This document shows, piece by piece, positions 34,831 through 45,850 of a DNA stretch of 64,000 bases. Source of the stretch: Micrasema longulum (Eukaryota > Arthropoda > Insecta > Trichoptera > Brachycentridae); the NCBI GenBank assembly GCA_022494885.1, contig JAGVSM010003725.1, positions 1 through 64,000 on the forward strand, written 5' to 3'. The first letter of the stretch is position 1, and each line of letters opens with the position of its first letter. A model generated the notes under the pieces. That model did not search any database, was not told the origin of the DNA, and was given only the letters and a program-made list of their open reading frames with translations. The translations under genes and the position numbers were made by a program.

Positions 34831-35110
34831 TTTATTTATTTAATTTTACAATACGCCCAAGGGGCGTTTACAAAAAATATACAGGTAAGTACAAACATAG
34901 TAAGTAATGATTTGAAAAATAAACAACGCTTTTTTGAATACATATAGAAACGATAAAAAGCATACTGCCATGCAAAATAAAAAGAGAAACTTTACATAGT
35001 AAAAAAGAAAAAAATATATGGATATAAGAAAAGTAATTGAATTAGAAAGCAAATTGTAAATAACTTGTAAAGAATTTAAACAAGAAAATATATATATATA
35101 TACAAATACT
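34830..35110 (-). mobile_element. LINE 3' end (minus), non-coding
   Basis: Begins with a TTTATTTATTTAATTT run and a CGCCCAAGGGGCG hairpin at 34854-34866, the reverse of a LINE 3' hairpin plus AATAAA tail. AT-rich UTR follows with a short (TA)n at 35086-35102. Confidence 0.5.
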
Positions 35111-36364
35111 TATACGTCTAAAAAAAATGGTATTAACAAATTATTGTTAAAAACAAATAATAAAAAATAGTTTACAGTAAGTAAGATAATAATATAATAT
35201 CTGGTACACAAAAATATTTGATCCATTAATTTCTGAAAAAGTTAGGATAATAATAATACACATCAAAAACAGAGAAAAAATTGTATGAAAAAGAAAGTTT
35301 CATTACGACATTAATTAGTTTTAAACATTGCATTTAAGAACGTTTTAAAATGGATAATTGTCGTATTAAAAATGATGATAATGATGGTTTATTTATTTTT
35401 TACATAGAGTTTAGTTTTAGAATAGACGTTTTACAAGGAATGTGTTTAGCGTAGGAAACGCGTGGTTTCGAGTTTGTATTATTTCGTCATAAGCTACGCT
35501 ATCGCCTGAAAAATCTCATGATTATATTCGAGCGTCGTAAAAAACGCATTTAGAACACGTTTGTGCACGTGAAGAAAAATATTTTTACAATTACAAACCT
35601 TGATCCTAAGACAACATAACATGAAAAGTACCTGTACATAATACGTTTTCACGATTTACCCAAATACGAGCATTTTGATTTTGAAGCCATATTGAAATTA
35701 TCAAAAATTTCAATGACCACACCACATTTACCTACATAATGTTAGATCATAATAAGCAATATAACTTCTTTTTTGTTAAATAGATGTAATTGAAAAAAAA
35801 AACCCACGTCACAAAATGTTAGTACGCATAGCATACCGACGCTGGAAAGGAAAAAGGTTTTTTATTTTTATTTTAATTAATGAGAAAATCTCATCCATAA
35901 GTTTAGTGATATTTTGGCGCGATTCCTGCATAATTCTTTAAAAAAAAAAAAAAACGAGATTGTCCATTTTTTTTTTTTTTACTGGTTCTTCTGTCAAGAT
36001 ACTACATGTCGCTTGACATTTTTTTCCTTTCCAACGTCGATATTTACTAGGATCGATCTGTTTTTTCTACGTAAAAAAGGTTATCGAAAAAAAAAATAGA
36101 CACGGAGTCGTGGTTGTGAAAATTTTAAAAATAAGCTAGGAATTCCATCTTAACTTTTACGAATAGTTCGGTATAAAGGGATTTTCATAGGATTTTCCCA
36201 AAATACGAAGCGTAGATAGTTCAGTTCTACTAAATTATGCTGTTTTGCAAGTTAAAGAGAACGCGCCTGTAGCAAGTAACAACGTGTTAGATTAAAGGGT
36301 ATTTTTGGATTAAAACGATAAGAATAATTTTAAAAAGTATATATCTTATTTGCGCAAAAAAGTT
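35111..36364. other. AT-rich, no gene recognised
   Basis: Contains poly-A/T runs near 35938-35980. The short frames across them have no domain. Confidence 0.4.
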
Positions 36365-36850
36365 TATTTATTTATTTTAAAGAAACAAACAGTCGACAAT
36401 AATGTAATAACATTTTTTAAAAATACGGTTTAAAGACAGACCAGCGAAGTTTCTAAATAAGAATCATACCTACATATTATTAAATTGTGTTACAACAAAA
36501 GGGTGTGCTTATGTGTATTTGTATGAGAGTAAGTGTAGATGTGTGTTTATGTGTATTAGTGTAAGATTAAGTGCTCAGGTGTGTGTAAGTGTGAGCATCA
36601 TTAATTAGTAAGCGGGATCGTATCGCAGCCAGAAATAATGCGTCTTAATTTATATTTAAATAAATTAAGGGGCATGTAGAATACATCAATAGATGAACAA
36701 AAAGCATTATAGTTAGAGCAAGAAAGATAGAGGAAAGAGTGTTGCGCATAGTTAGTTATGTTGGTAAGTGCGTTCAAGATTTCCAAATATCGATATTTTT
36801 TAATAACGTACAAATCAACATTCAATAGTAAAATACAAAGGAAAATATAC
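36365..36850 (-). mobile_element. LINE 3' end with reverse-transcriptase C-terminus, CA-rich UTR
   Basis: The minus frame ending at 36601 includes NITNYAQHSFLYLSCSNYNA and SSIDVFYMPLNLFKYKLRRI, the same C-terminal pattern as the LINE inserted at 55.5-56.1 kb (RTNYAQNS). Its 3' UTR (36600 to 36480) is CA-rich on the coding strand, and the tail is AATAAATAAA at 36376-36365. Upstream it is cut by a SINE-B. Confidence 0.78.
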
Positions 36851-37094
36851 ATCATCATTCCCTTTCCGTACCTAATGGTGCGTAGGGCACTGTATCGGTA
36901 CACTAATCGCGGCGTATCTTAATATTTTTGTTACATGAAGGTAAGATGATCAGTATTACGCTTTAGGTACCAGTCCAGGGACTATGAAATATTTTAGAGT
37001 GAATATTTCATATTAACCCTGTCGGGAATCGAACCCGAAACCTCTTGCTCTTGCATGGTAGGCAAACGAGCTGACCATAACACCACGACGCCGA
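36851..37094 (-). mobile_element. SINE-B, full length, minus strand
   Basis: Reverse order of all family parts: ATCATCATTCCCTTTCCGTA tail, TGGTGCGTAGGGCACTG, TAAGATGATCAGTATTACGC, GGAATCGAACCCGAAACCTC (B box reversed) and CACCACGACGCC head. It is the best reference copy for the family in this window. Confidence 0.9.
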
Positions 37095-37134
37095 CTAAAA
37101 GGAAAAGAATACTCTGATTTTTATTTGCGAATAA

Positions 37135-37285
37135 ACGTCACATGTTCCCTGCCAGTGAATGCATGAGAAGATACCATGAATGAATGTAAACGAAGTCAGA
37201 ATTTAAAGACAGAGAAGAGTGATGTGACGTTCTTTGCTCTCTGCCTACTCCTACGGGAAAACGGGGCGGCGTGTTTGTTATTTTA
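37135..37285 (+). mobile_element. LINE-A extreme 3' fragment
   Basis: Ends GCTCTCTGCCTACTCCTACG and GGGAAAACGGGGCGG, matching the CTTACCCCTACGGAGAAAC terminus of LINE-A. The frame is lost. Confidence 0.65.
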
Positions 37286-37319
37286 TAACTATATTTAAAA
37301 AAAACCTTGCATCGATTAT

Positions 37320-37655
37320 ATTGGAAGTTTTTTTTTCCAAATGAGAACAAGAGGACAAATCACAAAAAAATACTTAACACTGTTTTCTCCTTTCATGTTT
37401 TCTCATTTAATCCATCGATTGAACGCGAACAGGAGGTGTCGAAAATGCTCCCGTTCACCGACATTTCATTTAGAGAGCTTGTAATCAAATGAAATAATAT
37501 TATGTAAAATAAAAGCAAACACAATGCCTTGTAGAGCAAGTTTTTTTTTTTCGAAAAGCGATAACCTTTGCCATTTTGTTTTACTTTTGGTGTTCATTTT
37601 TAAATTTTGAAAAAAACGGACACGACCTATGTTAACACCTATTACGTAATAACTC
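37320..37655 (-). mobile_element. Inverted-repeat element K, second copy (partial)
   Basis: CAATGCCTTGTAGAGCAAG, CCATTTTGTTTTACTTTTGG and TGTTCATTTTTAAATTTTG match the arm of element K at 11240-11345 in reverse. GACACGACCTATGTTAACAC matches its outer end. The other arm is degenerate. Confidence 0.65.
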
Positions 37656-38427
37656 ATGACGCCCTACTTTTAAAATTTCCGCCAATAAACAAATGAAAAA
37701 TATTTTCCTTCATTTAAACAAATGAATGAACATCGTTTGTATAAGTGGCGCAAGGCCTCGAGTTTGTATTGGAAAATCGATTGGGAGCATAATAAATTGT
37801 GCTTAATAATATCAAATCCATTTTAAATATGTCTACGATAATTCTTCGTACGGCAGTCAATTTCCCTAGCGAAGGTTCTTTACCGATGCCGATGGTCATT
37901 AGAAATTAATGACTCTCGGAATAAGTAGTATAACAGTTAAGTACTTGGAAAATTGGATTTGTAATAATGTGTACTTACATTTTCTGAGAAAAATATTTCT
38001 AACAAGGCGCGACAGTACACTTTTTATAAGTAATAAGGAATACCTAATTTGGAACTTTCTAATTAGCTTTCTCTATATTTATACGAATTTTCATACGTTG
38101 ATGTGAGCCAATTGAGGACTGTTTTTTTGTCAAAACTCGACATTCGCTTGAATCACAATTTTTCAGGAGAGTATTTTGTGATTCGCGTCAAATCGCGTGA
38201 GCAATCTTTTTTTAAAAAACATACACATTACAACTAAGCCTGACAGTAATCTAATTTATAATTAATAAATCATTTATAATTTTCTTTTATATTTCATAAG
38301 CACTCAATATAAATGATGTTTTTTTTTTCTATCTATGTAGGTAAACCCGAACCAAGATAAATGCAAGTTGTATGTGTATTATAACTATTTTTTTAAGGCA
38401 GTTTTTAGCGTGTTTTGTAGATTTTTA

Positions 38428-38530
38428 TTAGGAAATCGATGTGTCTCGATACTGGCTTTAAATTATTTTTAAAAAAAAAACAAATCTCCATGTGGGCGAA
38501 TATCGTGTTTTGAAAAAAACGATTCTCAAT
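38428..38530. repeat. Unclassified repeat H, copy 2
   Basis: Matches 25207-25330: GTGTCTCGATACTGGCTTTA and GGGCGAATATCGTGTTTTGA with a poly-A stretch between. Confidence 0.65.
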
Positions 38531-38859
38531 GACAGCCTCAAAAAGTTTATGTCTGTCATGTTTTTACTAAAAATAAAATAAAAGGTTTATTTATTTATTT
38601 TATATACGGCCGAAGCCAATTACAACAGTTATATCAAGAAACATATGTATAAGAAGCTGAACAAAAAGAACATACCTATAACTATGTAGGGCCAAAATGG
38701 ACACAGGACCAGAATGGAAGTCGTTCGAACAAAAGGCATAATAGTACTACACACGTGCGTTTCCAGAAATTATCTAGCAGCCTGTGGGCTACATGGCGAC
38801 GGTATCTACCTACTGTCTACAAAAGCCTCTCTTCGGACATCTATCTTCCTTTGTTAACC

Positions 38860-39445
38860 ATGGAGTTGAAACAGTGTTTGATTTATTTAGTTTTTTATTG
38901 CTTACTTCTTGGCATGAACACTTGACCAATTTAATACTATGCTCTATTTTTTATAAATTTATTAATATTGTTTTAACTTGCTGGAATTCCACTCGTCCAT
39001 GCGCTTTGTAGCTGCACGATGATTGGTTATCTAGCTTTCATATATCAACTTTAAAATACCTAAATTTTGTAAATGGGGTCTAGAATTCCAATCGTCTATG
39101 CGCTTAGAAGCTGCAAAACGTGTTGTAATCTTACTCCTTTTTATTATTCAAATCTTTTATCTTTTCAAATATCATTAATACAATAAATTTATTTGTCAAT
39201 ATTGAAAATGTGTAAATGGGGGCTAAATTTCTAACTGTCTATGCGCTCTGTAGCTACAAGACGTCCTATCTAGCTCCTATCTGTTATCATTTTTTATTGA
39301 TCTTAATTGAAAACGAGGAACTAGAATCCCAACCGTCTATGCACTCTGTAGCTGCAAGACGTACTGGGATATTTATTAATTGTACAGCGTCCTTGAGGTG
39401 ATTTTCACAAAAATGGCGCTATATAAATTATCCAACTATATATAG
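38860..39445 (+). mobile_element. L2-like LINE 3' UTR with internal repeat units
   Basis: Four diverged units of about 40 bp (near 38988, 39086, 39230 and 39328) resemble GTCTATGCGCTCTGTAGCTG plus CAAGACGT and are separated by AT-rich DNA. The element ends in CGTCCTTGAGGTGATTTTCA and GGCGCTATATAAATTATCC, the L2-clade terminus. A parallel copy lies at 53.93-54.42 kb. No coding sequence remains. Confidence 0.75.
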
Positions 39446-39604
39446 CAAAGACAAACAATGGCAATTAAATTATGGTGTACAGTATATTCAAGAACACGAT
39501 CAACATATTAAAAGACTTCAAGTTAACCACTGTCAATCCATGTGCTTAGAAAATATAGTCCTGAATAGAAAAAGCCATGTCAAATGCAGTATAGAAGATA
39601 ATTG

Positions 39605-39800
39605 AGGCGGCCTCCGTGGTGTAGTGGTCAAGACGCTTGACTCACGCACGGAAGGTTCCGGGTTCGATTCCCGGTGAGAACACAAAAATTAAAATGTGAT
39701 TTTTCTCAAGCCTGGGTGCTCTGTGATGTAATTCACCACTGTAATTAGGCCTCCTGGCCTGTTGTGGTGCAAAAAAAGAAAAATGTAAAAAAAAAAATTG
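39605..39800 (+). mobile_element. SINE-A, full-length reference copy
   Basis: GGCGGCCTCCGTGGTGTAGT, GGTTCCGGGTTCGATTCCCG, GTGATTTTTCTCAAGCCTGG, CACCACTGTAATTAGGCCTC and CCTGTTGTGGTGCAAAAAAA follow in order. The A and B boxes are close to tRNA consensus, so this copy could still be transcribed by RNA polymerase III. Confidence 0.92.
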
Positions 39801-40222
39801 GAAGCAAATATAGCAAACTCCCGTTTTAGTGTTTTCGAGAAAAATAACAAAAACTGCTACACTACTACACTACAACAAAGAGAGTCTTCATGTTAGAAAT
39901 GTTATTTTCACTGAATTTAAATTTTAAGATACTAATAAATTAGCTTTAATAGAAACACGAATTTAAAAAACTTTTTTAATATTTGTATGGCACGGCCATT
40001 TTGAAATTTAAATCTCAAGACTGTCATTGGTCAAATAAAATGGCTGATGGATATTGCTATGCTTCCAAACGCTATTTTCAAACCATCAGAAGTATGTTTT
40101 TAAACTACATTTGCAATTCAACTAATGATTTTTATAAAAATAGAGTTGATAAACTACAAAATGACATCAAAACAAAAAAAAAAAATTTTTTGGAGGTTGC
40201 TATCTTTGCTTCCAATGCCTTC
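39797..40222. mobile_element. MITE F, second copy
   Basis: Left end TTGGAAGCAAATATAGCAAA and right end CTTTGCTTCCAATGCC; inverted relative to 5999-6370. It shares GCCATTTTGAAATTTAAATC and ATGGCTGATGGATATTGCTA. The plus frame 39983-40237 is chance. Confidence 0.78.
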
Positions 40223-40449
40223 AATTATATTAAATGATAGTGATATATATGTAAACGGGTATGGAGAATTTCTCTTAAAAGGCAATACAAAATGGCTAAT
40301 TACCTACAGAGATTCGGAAACACTCCAATATTATTGAAAGAAAACGTTAATTATTGTGTGTAAAAACGTTACATTGTGTTGTAGTTTAAAACTATGTGTG
40401 TATATAAATGTTTTTAAATGAATGATAATAAAATTTACATTCGTATTGT

Positions 40450-40925
40450 GTAAACGAAAGGAGAGCTCTCAGCAAAATGTGTGTACGGGGTTATCTCAGA
40501 ATATTAATTATATCCAAAACCCGCACGACTTTTACTCAGAGGCACCTCTTCTATGGCACTAAAAGTGTTTCATATTTTGGATGAGCGTCTTAAGCTTTCA
40601 AGAACAAAATCTTTTTTTTTAAGAGGCGTTCGGGACAGGATTTTCCTCGGGGGGAAGGATTTGAGTTGTAACCCCTTTGATGATTTTTCAATTATTTAAG
40701 CTGGCTGTTTCATGTGAATCAAATGTCTCTTTTATTTGTTATTTTTATATTGATGTGATGTGTGTTATTTTTTTATGATGTTTTTGTTTTGTATAATATT
40801 ATTATAGTTGTGGTATATTGTTTTACTGTATTCCTTGTCCCAATTCGAGACAGAACTTAGTCCGATGGAATTGGGACTTGTGTCTCGATAAACGTAAGTA
40901 AAATTATTCGTAAATAAATCAATTA
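40450..40925 (+). mobile_element. LINE 3' end, decayed relative of the 18.7-kb LINE
   Basis: CGCACGACTTTTACTCAGAG, GGCACTAAAAGTGTTTC and CTTAAGCTTTCAAGAACAAA correspond to the QRHL... and KLSRTK segments at 18900-19000. The frame is broken. The 3' UTR has a CCCAATTC/GAATTGGG hairpin (40839-40879) and an AATAAAT tail. Confidence 0.65.
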
Positions 40926-41159
40926 TGACCTAATAAATACTTATATATTATAAATCTCTCTAATGCACAGTTATAGCAACAGGATATAAATTATATAAAA
41001 GAGGATTTTAACCTTATTGGGTCTTGCAATAATAGTAACGATCTTGTGTTTGTTAAAACGGCACACTCTTTTAAATTATAGACTTTAATAATGAACTGTA
41101 AGACATATTTTTAATTTAATATGTAATAAATGCATATTTCACCTTACCGAACCTTTACG

Positions 41160-41164
41160 GACTA
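41160..41164. other. Target-site duplication, left copy (GACTA)
   Basis: GACTA lies directly outside the left heptamer and is repeated exactly at 44479-44483 outside the right heptamer. Five bases is the duplication length known for Transib. Confidence 0.93.
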
Positions 41165-41203
41165 CACAGTGTTTCGAGTAGAACAAGCTAGGTTGACAAA
41201 ATT
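41165..41203 (+). repeat. Transib left terminal inverted repeat (RSS-like)
   Basis: Begins with CACAGTG, identical to the V(D)J recombination signal heptamer. A 24-bp spacer follows, then ACAAAATT starting at 41196, which resembles the first part of the signal nonamer ACAAAAACC. It matches the right end at 35 of 39 positions. Confidence 0.95.
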
Positions 41204-41881
41204 ATTTTAGATGATATTTCTGCGTAAAAATATTACATTGTGTGCATAAAATACAATTTTTGAAAAAAAATTAATCAATAAGGACTTTAGGTATTTTAGT
41301 AAAAAATATTCATTGTATTGTAAAATAAATGTTTATTTAAAAAATATTTAGCTGGACAATATTACATGGAATCATGTTTGAATTATTTTCTTAATATTTG
41401 AATACATTTTTACATAAAGAAAAAATACATATTTATAAATATAAACGTAAAATTTAATATAAAAAAGTACATATTTAAAAATAAAACATTTCATTTCAAT
41501 CAATTGCTACGAGATATTTTTTGTTTAAAAATGTCAATTAGTAAATATTTACATACCTAATGCCTATACATGTTCACTATTAATTTCCTAATTATGGTTA
41601 ATTATTCAGTATCAGACACCTTCTACGAAAAACGATTTATAAAATAGTTTTAAAAGCACAACAAATAATACAGTATTAATAACTAGAGTGTAAGAAGTAA
41701 ATTACAAAAATCATTTAAATCAATGAATGTAATAAAAGTAATAATTAAATATATATCTTCATCATATGTACAGGTAGTTAACAAATTATTTAGAAAATAT
41801 TTTTAAAAATCTATTTCAATCCTAAAGACAAACAAAAAAATTAAAACTAATTTTGAAAAAAATACAAAAACTACATGCTTA

Positions 41882-44215
41882 TCAGTAATTATCATCTGAT
41901 GATAATTCAGAGTCATCAGCAGAGTTTTCCAAAAAATAATCGTTCTCATTACAAGTAAAATTAGTTAGAAATGATTCACGTTGAGGTTCTATAGTAGGAG
42001 CTACAATTAATTTTAAAACCTCCGCAGGTAACTTGTCCGCCTTTTTTCTGTGAATTTCTCTAAGGCTGTTGATAAACGGATCAGATGTTACAAGCAACAT
42101 GGACAACAAGTCTCTATTAGTAACAATACGTGAAAATTTTCTGGTGTTTTGCTCTCGAAACCTTTGGCAGTCTTTGTTCCGAGCCTCTTGGGCTTCTTCC
42201 GAAAGTTGCCCAATAGGAAGGAGTGCGCTTCGAATTACTTCTGTACTATGAACTAATATTTTATGTACAGTAGCTGGCATGCAATACCAAGAATAGAGAC
42301 TTATGTATAATTTTCTAGTTTAAACACAAAGGTTGTTAAATTCAACGGTATTTATTTCAAAACCAGAAAATAATGTCCTAAAAAGAATATCGAAATTCCT
42401 AATGATTGTAACATCTACTCCTGTAATCTGAGCACTTTGTTCGGGGTTTCCAAAAAAACGACGAGCAGTGTTTCCATCGTTTGAAGAACCAAATCCTGGT
42501 TTTGGTTTATCTACAATGAGACCCATTTTGCGTTTAAATCGTTGCCTGATTTCTTCGGTTTGCTGTTTAACGTTTGCTTTATCTTCGTCGTCTCTAATCT
42601 GCCATTTTTTAACGTTCAAACGGTAACCAATATGTATAAAACATTCGAAACAACGAATCCAAGCATGGATAGTGGATAAACCAAATCCAAAATATTCTTT
42701 GTTACTTTCAAAGTGCCCAGATTCATCGTTCATCAGCTTAGAAGTAGCACCACATATGTAACACGTTTGTGTTGATAGATTTTCAGTCAAGGCGTTGCAG
42801 ACTTTTTCGTCGATCATAGTCAACAAAAGTTCATGTTTAATAGTGATTTCAGTATCTCTAAAACTACAAATAGTTGGAAATAAATTGTTTACTTCTTCCA
42901 AAACCTTATTACTTTGGGATTTTGTAAACTCATTTGTTTCTTTGGCAAATATAATTTTTATCGGGCGGCAATACATTGTAGATGAAGGCCGTGGGTTTTG
43001 CCAAATGATGTTGTTGTCGTTATGTAACTTAATGGGAACTAACAAAAATACAAACAAAAACTCGTCGGTATTTTCCGTCTCCTCAAATCTCTGTTTGTAC
43101 GTACTGTGGCCGGAACTTCCGTCACATCCCCATTTACTTACAAGCGTGAAAGATGAATTAGGGGGTACACTATTAAAAACATCACGCTGTGCCTCTATTA
43201 AGCGCTCTATAGTTTTATCTTATAAAGCTTGCAATTTTATTTCGGCACGAGTCTCTGTCACCATTATATGTTCTTCAGGAGGATAACATTTTTTTTTAGA
43301 TTGACTTAAACAATAATAAGATGGAAACACATAATGCCCTACTTTCATGCACTACTTCCTAGTCTGTTTTTATGTATGAGTTGTTGACTTAGAGTCTATA
43401 TAATATGCTAACGCTTCGTCCCCACACAATTTTCTTGAAATATCTGTAGCACCAGGAACTAGTTGTGAACCTTCACTAATTTTTCTTATAGCCTTAGCAT
43501 CATTTTTATGACCTAAAGAACGCACTGCTATTTCTGCTGCGGTCATTAGTTCAATGGCACTCCACGTTTGGGTGAGGTCATCCACTCGACGTTTCTTGGT
43601 CCTAAACGAGGAATCTTCAAAAAAATTTAGAGGTCTACCCGCAGCATTAGATGTGTGTGGTTGTGGTTGAGCCGTACATGCTTGAAATTGTACGTCCTGA
43701 GTATCTAACTAACTTGCATATTTGGCTAAGAAACGATCCTTAGATTTTCCGGCCGCTATCCATTTTTGAGATAGTTTTTCTGATATGCTGAATAATTTTA
43801 ACATATTTTTTCCGCGAATCATCTATGATATCAATTAGATTAAATTTTTGATTAATATAATCGTAAAGATGAGAAACCTTTTCGTTTTTCGAAGATTTTA
43901 TCCATTCTTCTAAAAGCTCCTTTTTTGTGAGGAATAAGAGGTGTTCTGAAAAAAAAAAAAAAAATAGTTGAACTACAGTGTGCTGTAAAAGATGTATAGT
44001 TTTGCATGACTGAATGTTTTGGCTAGTACATATATGAAATCTAGAGGGGTAAAAATGGATAAAAAAAAGTTAAGGACGATTAAAGTTATAATTTAAGGAG
44101 AAAAATATTTAAAACAATGGACATCTTTAAAAAATGTGTAATTGCATTATTTAATTAGAAATTTTCTTTTAATGTAAATAATATTTTAGTACATACCTTG
44201 AATAATAAAATCCAT
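41882..44215 (-). pseudogene. Transib transposase, RAG1-core-like, broken by stops
   Basis: A DDE transposase that would nick and hairpin DNA at the heptamer-bearing ends. A likely first exon (44215-44197, MDFIIQ) ends in CAAG/GTATGT and joins exon 2 at 43945 after a pyrimidine tract and CAG, giving about 690 codons. One frame then covers about 43790 down to 41882. Catalytic candidates: D in CDGSSGHS (43123-43121), D in LLTMIDEKVCN (42811-42809) and E in SEEAQEARNK (42187-42185). Zinc-ligand candidates: CYIC and HKILVH. In RAG1 the same order occurs, with the H-x4-H pair about 20 residues before the last acidic residue. Stops interrupt the frame at 43709-43711, 43370-43372, 43352-43354, 43220-43222 and 42320-42322, and a one-base frame change lies near 43800. 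The gene is therefore not functional. The intron is an inference from splice-site shape and the reading frame across the junction. Confidence 0.92.
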
Positions 44216-44439
44216 CACTAAAAATATTCACTTATTGATTAGTAACTTCACAAAGATGTTGTTCAAATGGTAGCAAAACTCCAACTAATTTGTCGTTGCA
44301 AATGCATTTACCTAATTACCTAGCTATCAGCATCGATTACTCACCACTTAGCAGGGTAAAACCCCCAATATTTTTGGAATCATAGTTTAAAGGGGTTGTT
44401 CACATTGAACAGTCATCAATTCCAGGAAATCAGGTGATG

Positions 44440-44478
44440 AATTTTGTCAAGCTAGCTAGTTCTACTCGACACACAGTG
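44440..44478 (-). repeat. Transib right terminal inverted repeat (RSS-like)
   Basis: Read inward on the minus strand it begins CACTGTG, the middle-base variant of the left heptamer, and then shares TCGAGTAGAAC and TTGACAAAATT with the left end. Four substitutions separate the two arms. Confidence 0.95.
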
Positions 44479-44483
44479 GACTA
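44479..44483. other. Target-site duplication, right copy (GACTA)
   Basis: Exact second copy of the 5-bp duplication flanking the Transib element; the pair fixes the element's borders to the base. Confidence 0.93.
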
Positions 44484-45029
44484 GGAGTAAACGACAAGTG
44501 GAACAATAATGCATGTGTTATAAATATATAATAAATTCAAAAATAAAAATAGTGATTTATTGGAAACAAACCTGAGATGTTTAAGCCAAGTGCATCAGCA
44601 TCTTCCGTTTCCTGAACACCCCGTGGAAAAGTACTTTCGAAATGGTGAAAGATACCTTTTCTCACTTAACGATCCTGAAAAGAAATTGTAATCAAAGGTA
44701 ATTAAAAAAGTTCGAGAAAATTGTTTAATTAAGTGCGCATTACGACAAATTAATTGGCAAAAACATTAAGATTGTAAAGAAAATGGGAAATATTGCATAA
44801 TATAAATTAAAACCTTAAACGATTTTATTGAAGAAACAGCGTTTTAATGAACGTACAAAGTACCGTCGAAGTGTAGTTAACCCAGCTAATTACAAAAATA
44901 TTTTTAATTGGGTTTGTTTACTAGGTATTTCATCGAAATACTACATTTTTATTGCGTCCCTTCCGAACGGTTCTGTTTCTTTTACAGTAAAATACGTTTG
45001 TTCTGGGCAATTATGAATACATTATACTA
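44484..45029. other. No gene recognised
   Basis: Flank of the Transib insertion. AT-rich; one 62-residue frame (44828-45016) without a domain. Confidence 0.4.
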
Positions 45030-45721
45030 CTAATACTTTATTTATTTATTAACGGACATTGTCCATGTATACAATTTGTAAGGTTTAAATATTACAATAA
45101 AAGAATAGTTAAAAACATTTAAAAAAAATAAAAGAAGCATTGACAAACATAAGGGACATCCAGACAAGATCTAGACTATTTATTTAGTGCTTGTTATAAT
45201 CGTTGTAAACTTAAACCAAAAAGTCCAGATCTTGTCTTGAGTTAACAATACGACAAAGACGGGTCATTAGATAATTAAGTTTATAGTTAGTTCTATGCTG
45301 ATCGGTTAACAGTACTTTATTGTTTCTCAACCTACGAGTCAGAATATTGAATTTTACTTGTCCCAGTAATGATGGAACATCGATTATGGAATCAATATTA
45401 GTTCTACGTTTTTGTAGACTAGACACATTTGACATTGACTCTATATCAGCACAAGAATAATTACCTCTCTCTAGTCCAAGCATCAACGCTACTTTTCGAA
45501 GCAAGCGATGTTGGACTGATTCAATGTGATTTATGCGATTGACATGAACAGAGACCAGACCACGGAGGCATATTATTCTAGAAGAGGGCGAACAGTTGAG
45601 CAATAAAGAGTTTTGATTGTACGGACATTAGTAAAATCAGAGGATATTCTGTAAATGAAGCCAAGTAATTTCAGTGATTTATTTACTATATTATCTATAT
45701 GCTCATTGATGTCAGTTTAAA
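45030..45721 (-). mobile_element. LINE 3' end with reverse-transcriptase C-terminus
   Basis: The minus frame 45603-45211 reads VNRINHIESVQHRLLRKVAL, then DVPSLLGQVKFNILTRRLRN, then YLMTRLCRIVNSRQDLDFLV, all standard C-terminal RT blocks. Sense extends upstream past a stop into DNIVNKSLKLLGFI at about 45690-45650. The 3' end carries a GGACAATGTCC hairpin and AATAAATAAA (45063-45040). Truncated on the 5' side. Confidence 0.85.
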
Positions 45722-45850
45722 GTCCAAAACCACCCCTAAATACTAATACTACCATCACGACATTTGTCCGAAGGGGCAAATAGAGAAGATGGAAAGCTAT
45801 AGGCGACTATCCAGAAATCTGGAATACATTCCTAGCTAGTTCCACATTCA

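Larger units (their letters stand above)
41165..44478 (-). mobile_element. Transib DNA transposon, complete from end to end (RAG1-related)
   Basis: A cut-and-paste transposon of 3314 bp with both terminal inverted repeats, an exact 5-bp target duplication and one internal minus-strand transposase. Transib transposases are the invertebrate relatives of the RAG1 recombinase. Seen directly: both ends start with CACAGTG or CACTGTG, the terminal repeats match at 35 of 39 positions, and GACTA flanks the element on both sides. About 700 bp of AT-rich DNA separates the transposase stop from the left end, with AATAAA on the minus strand at 41337-41332. About 260 bp separates the start codon from the right end. 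The transposase is inactivated, so the copy could move only with transposase supplied from elsewhere. Family assignment is by recognised motifs, not by a search. Confidence 0.93.

Noticed and set aside
42795..43286. 163-residue plus-strand open frame
   Set aside because: It is the complementary-strand shadow of the Transib transposase catalytic region, which has recognisable motifs.
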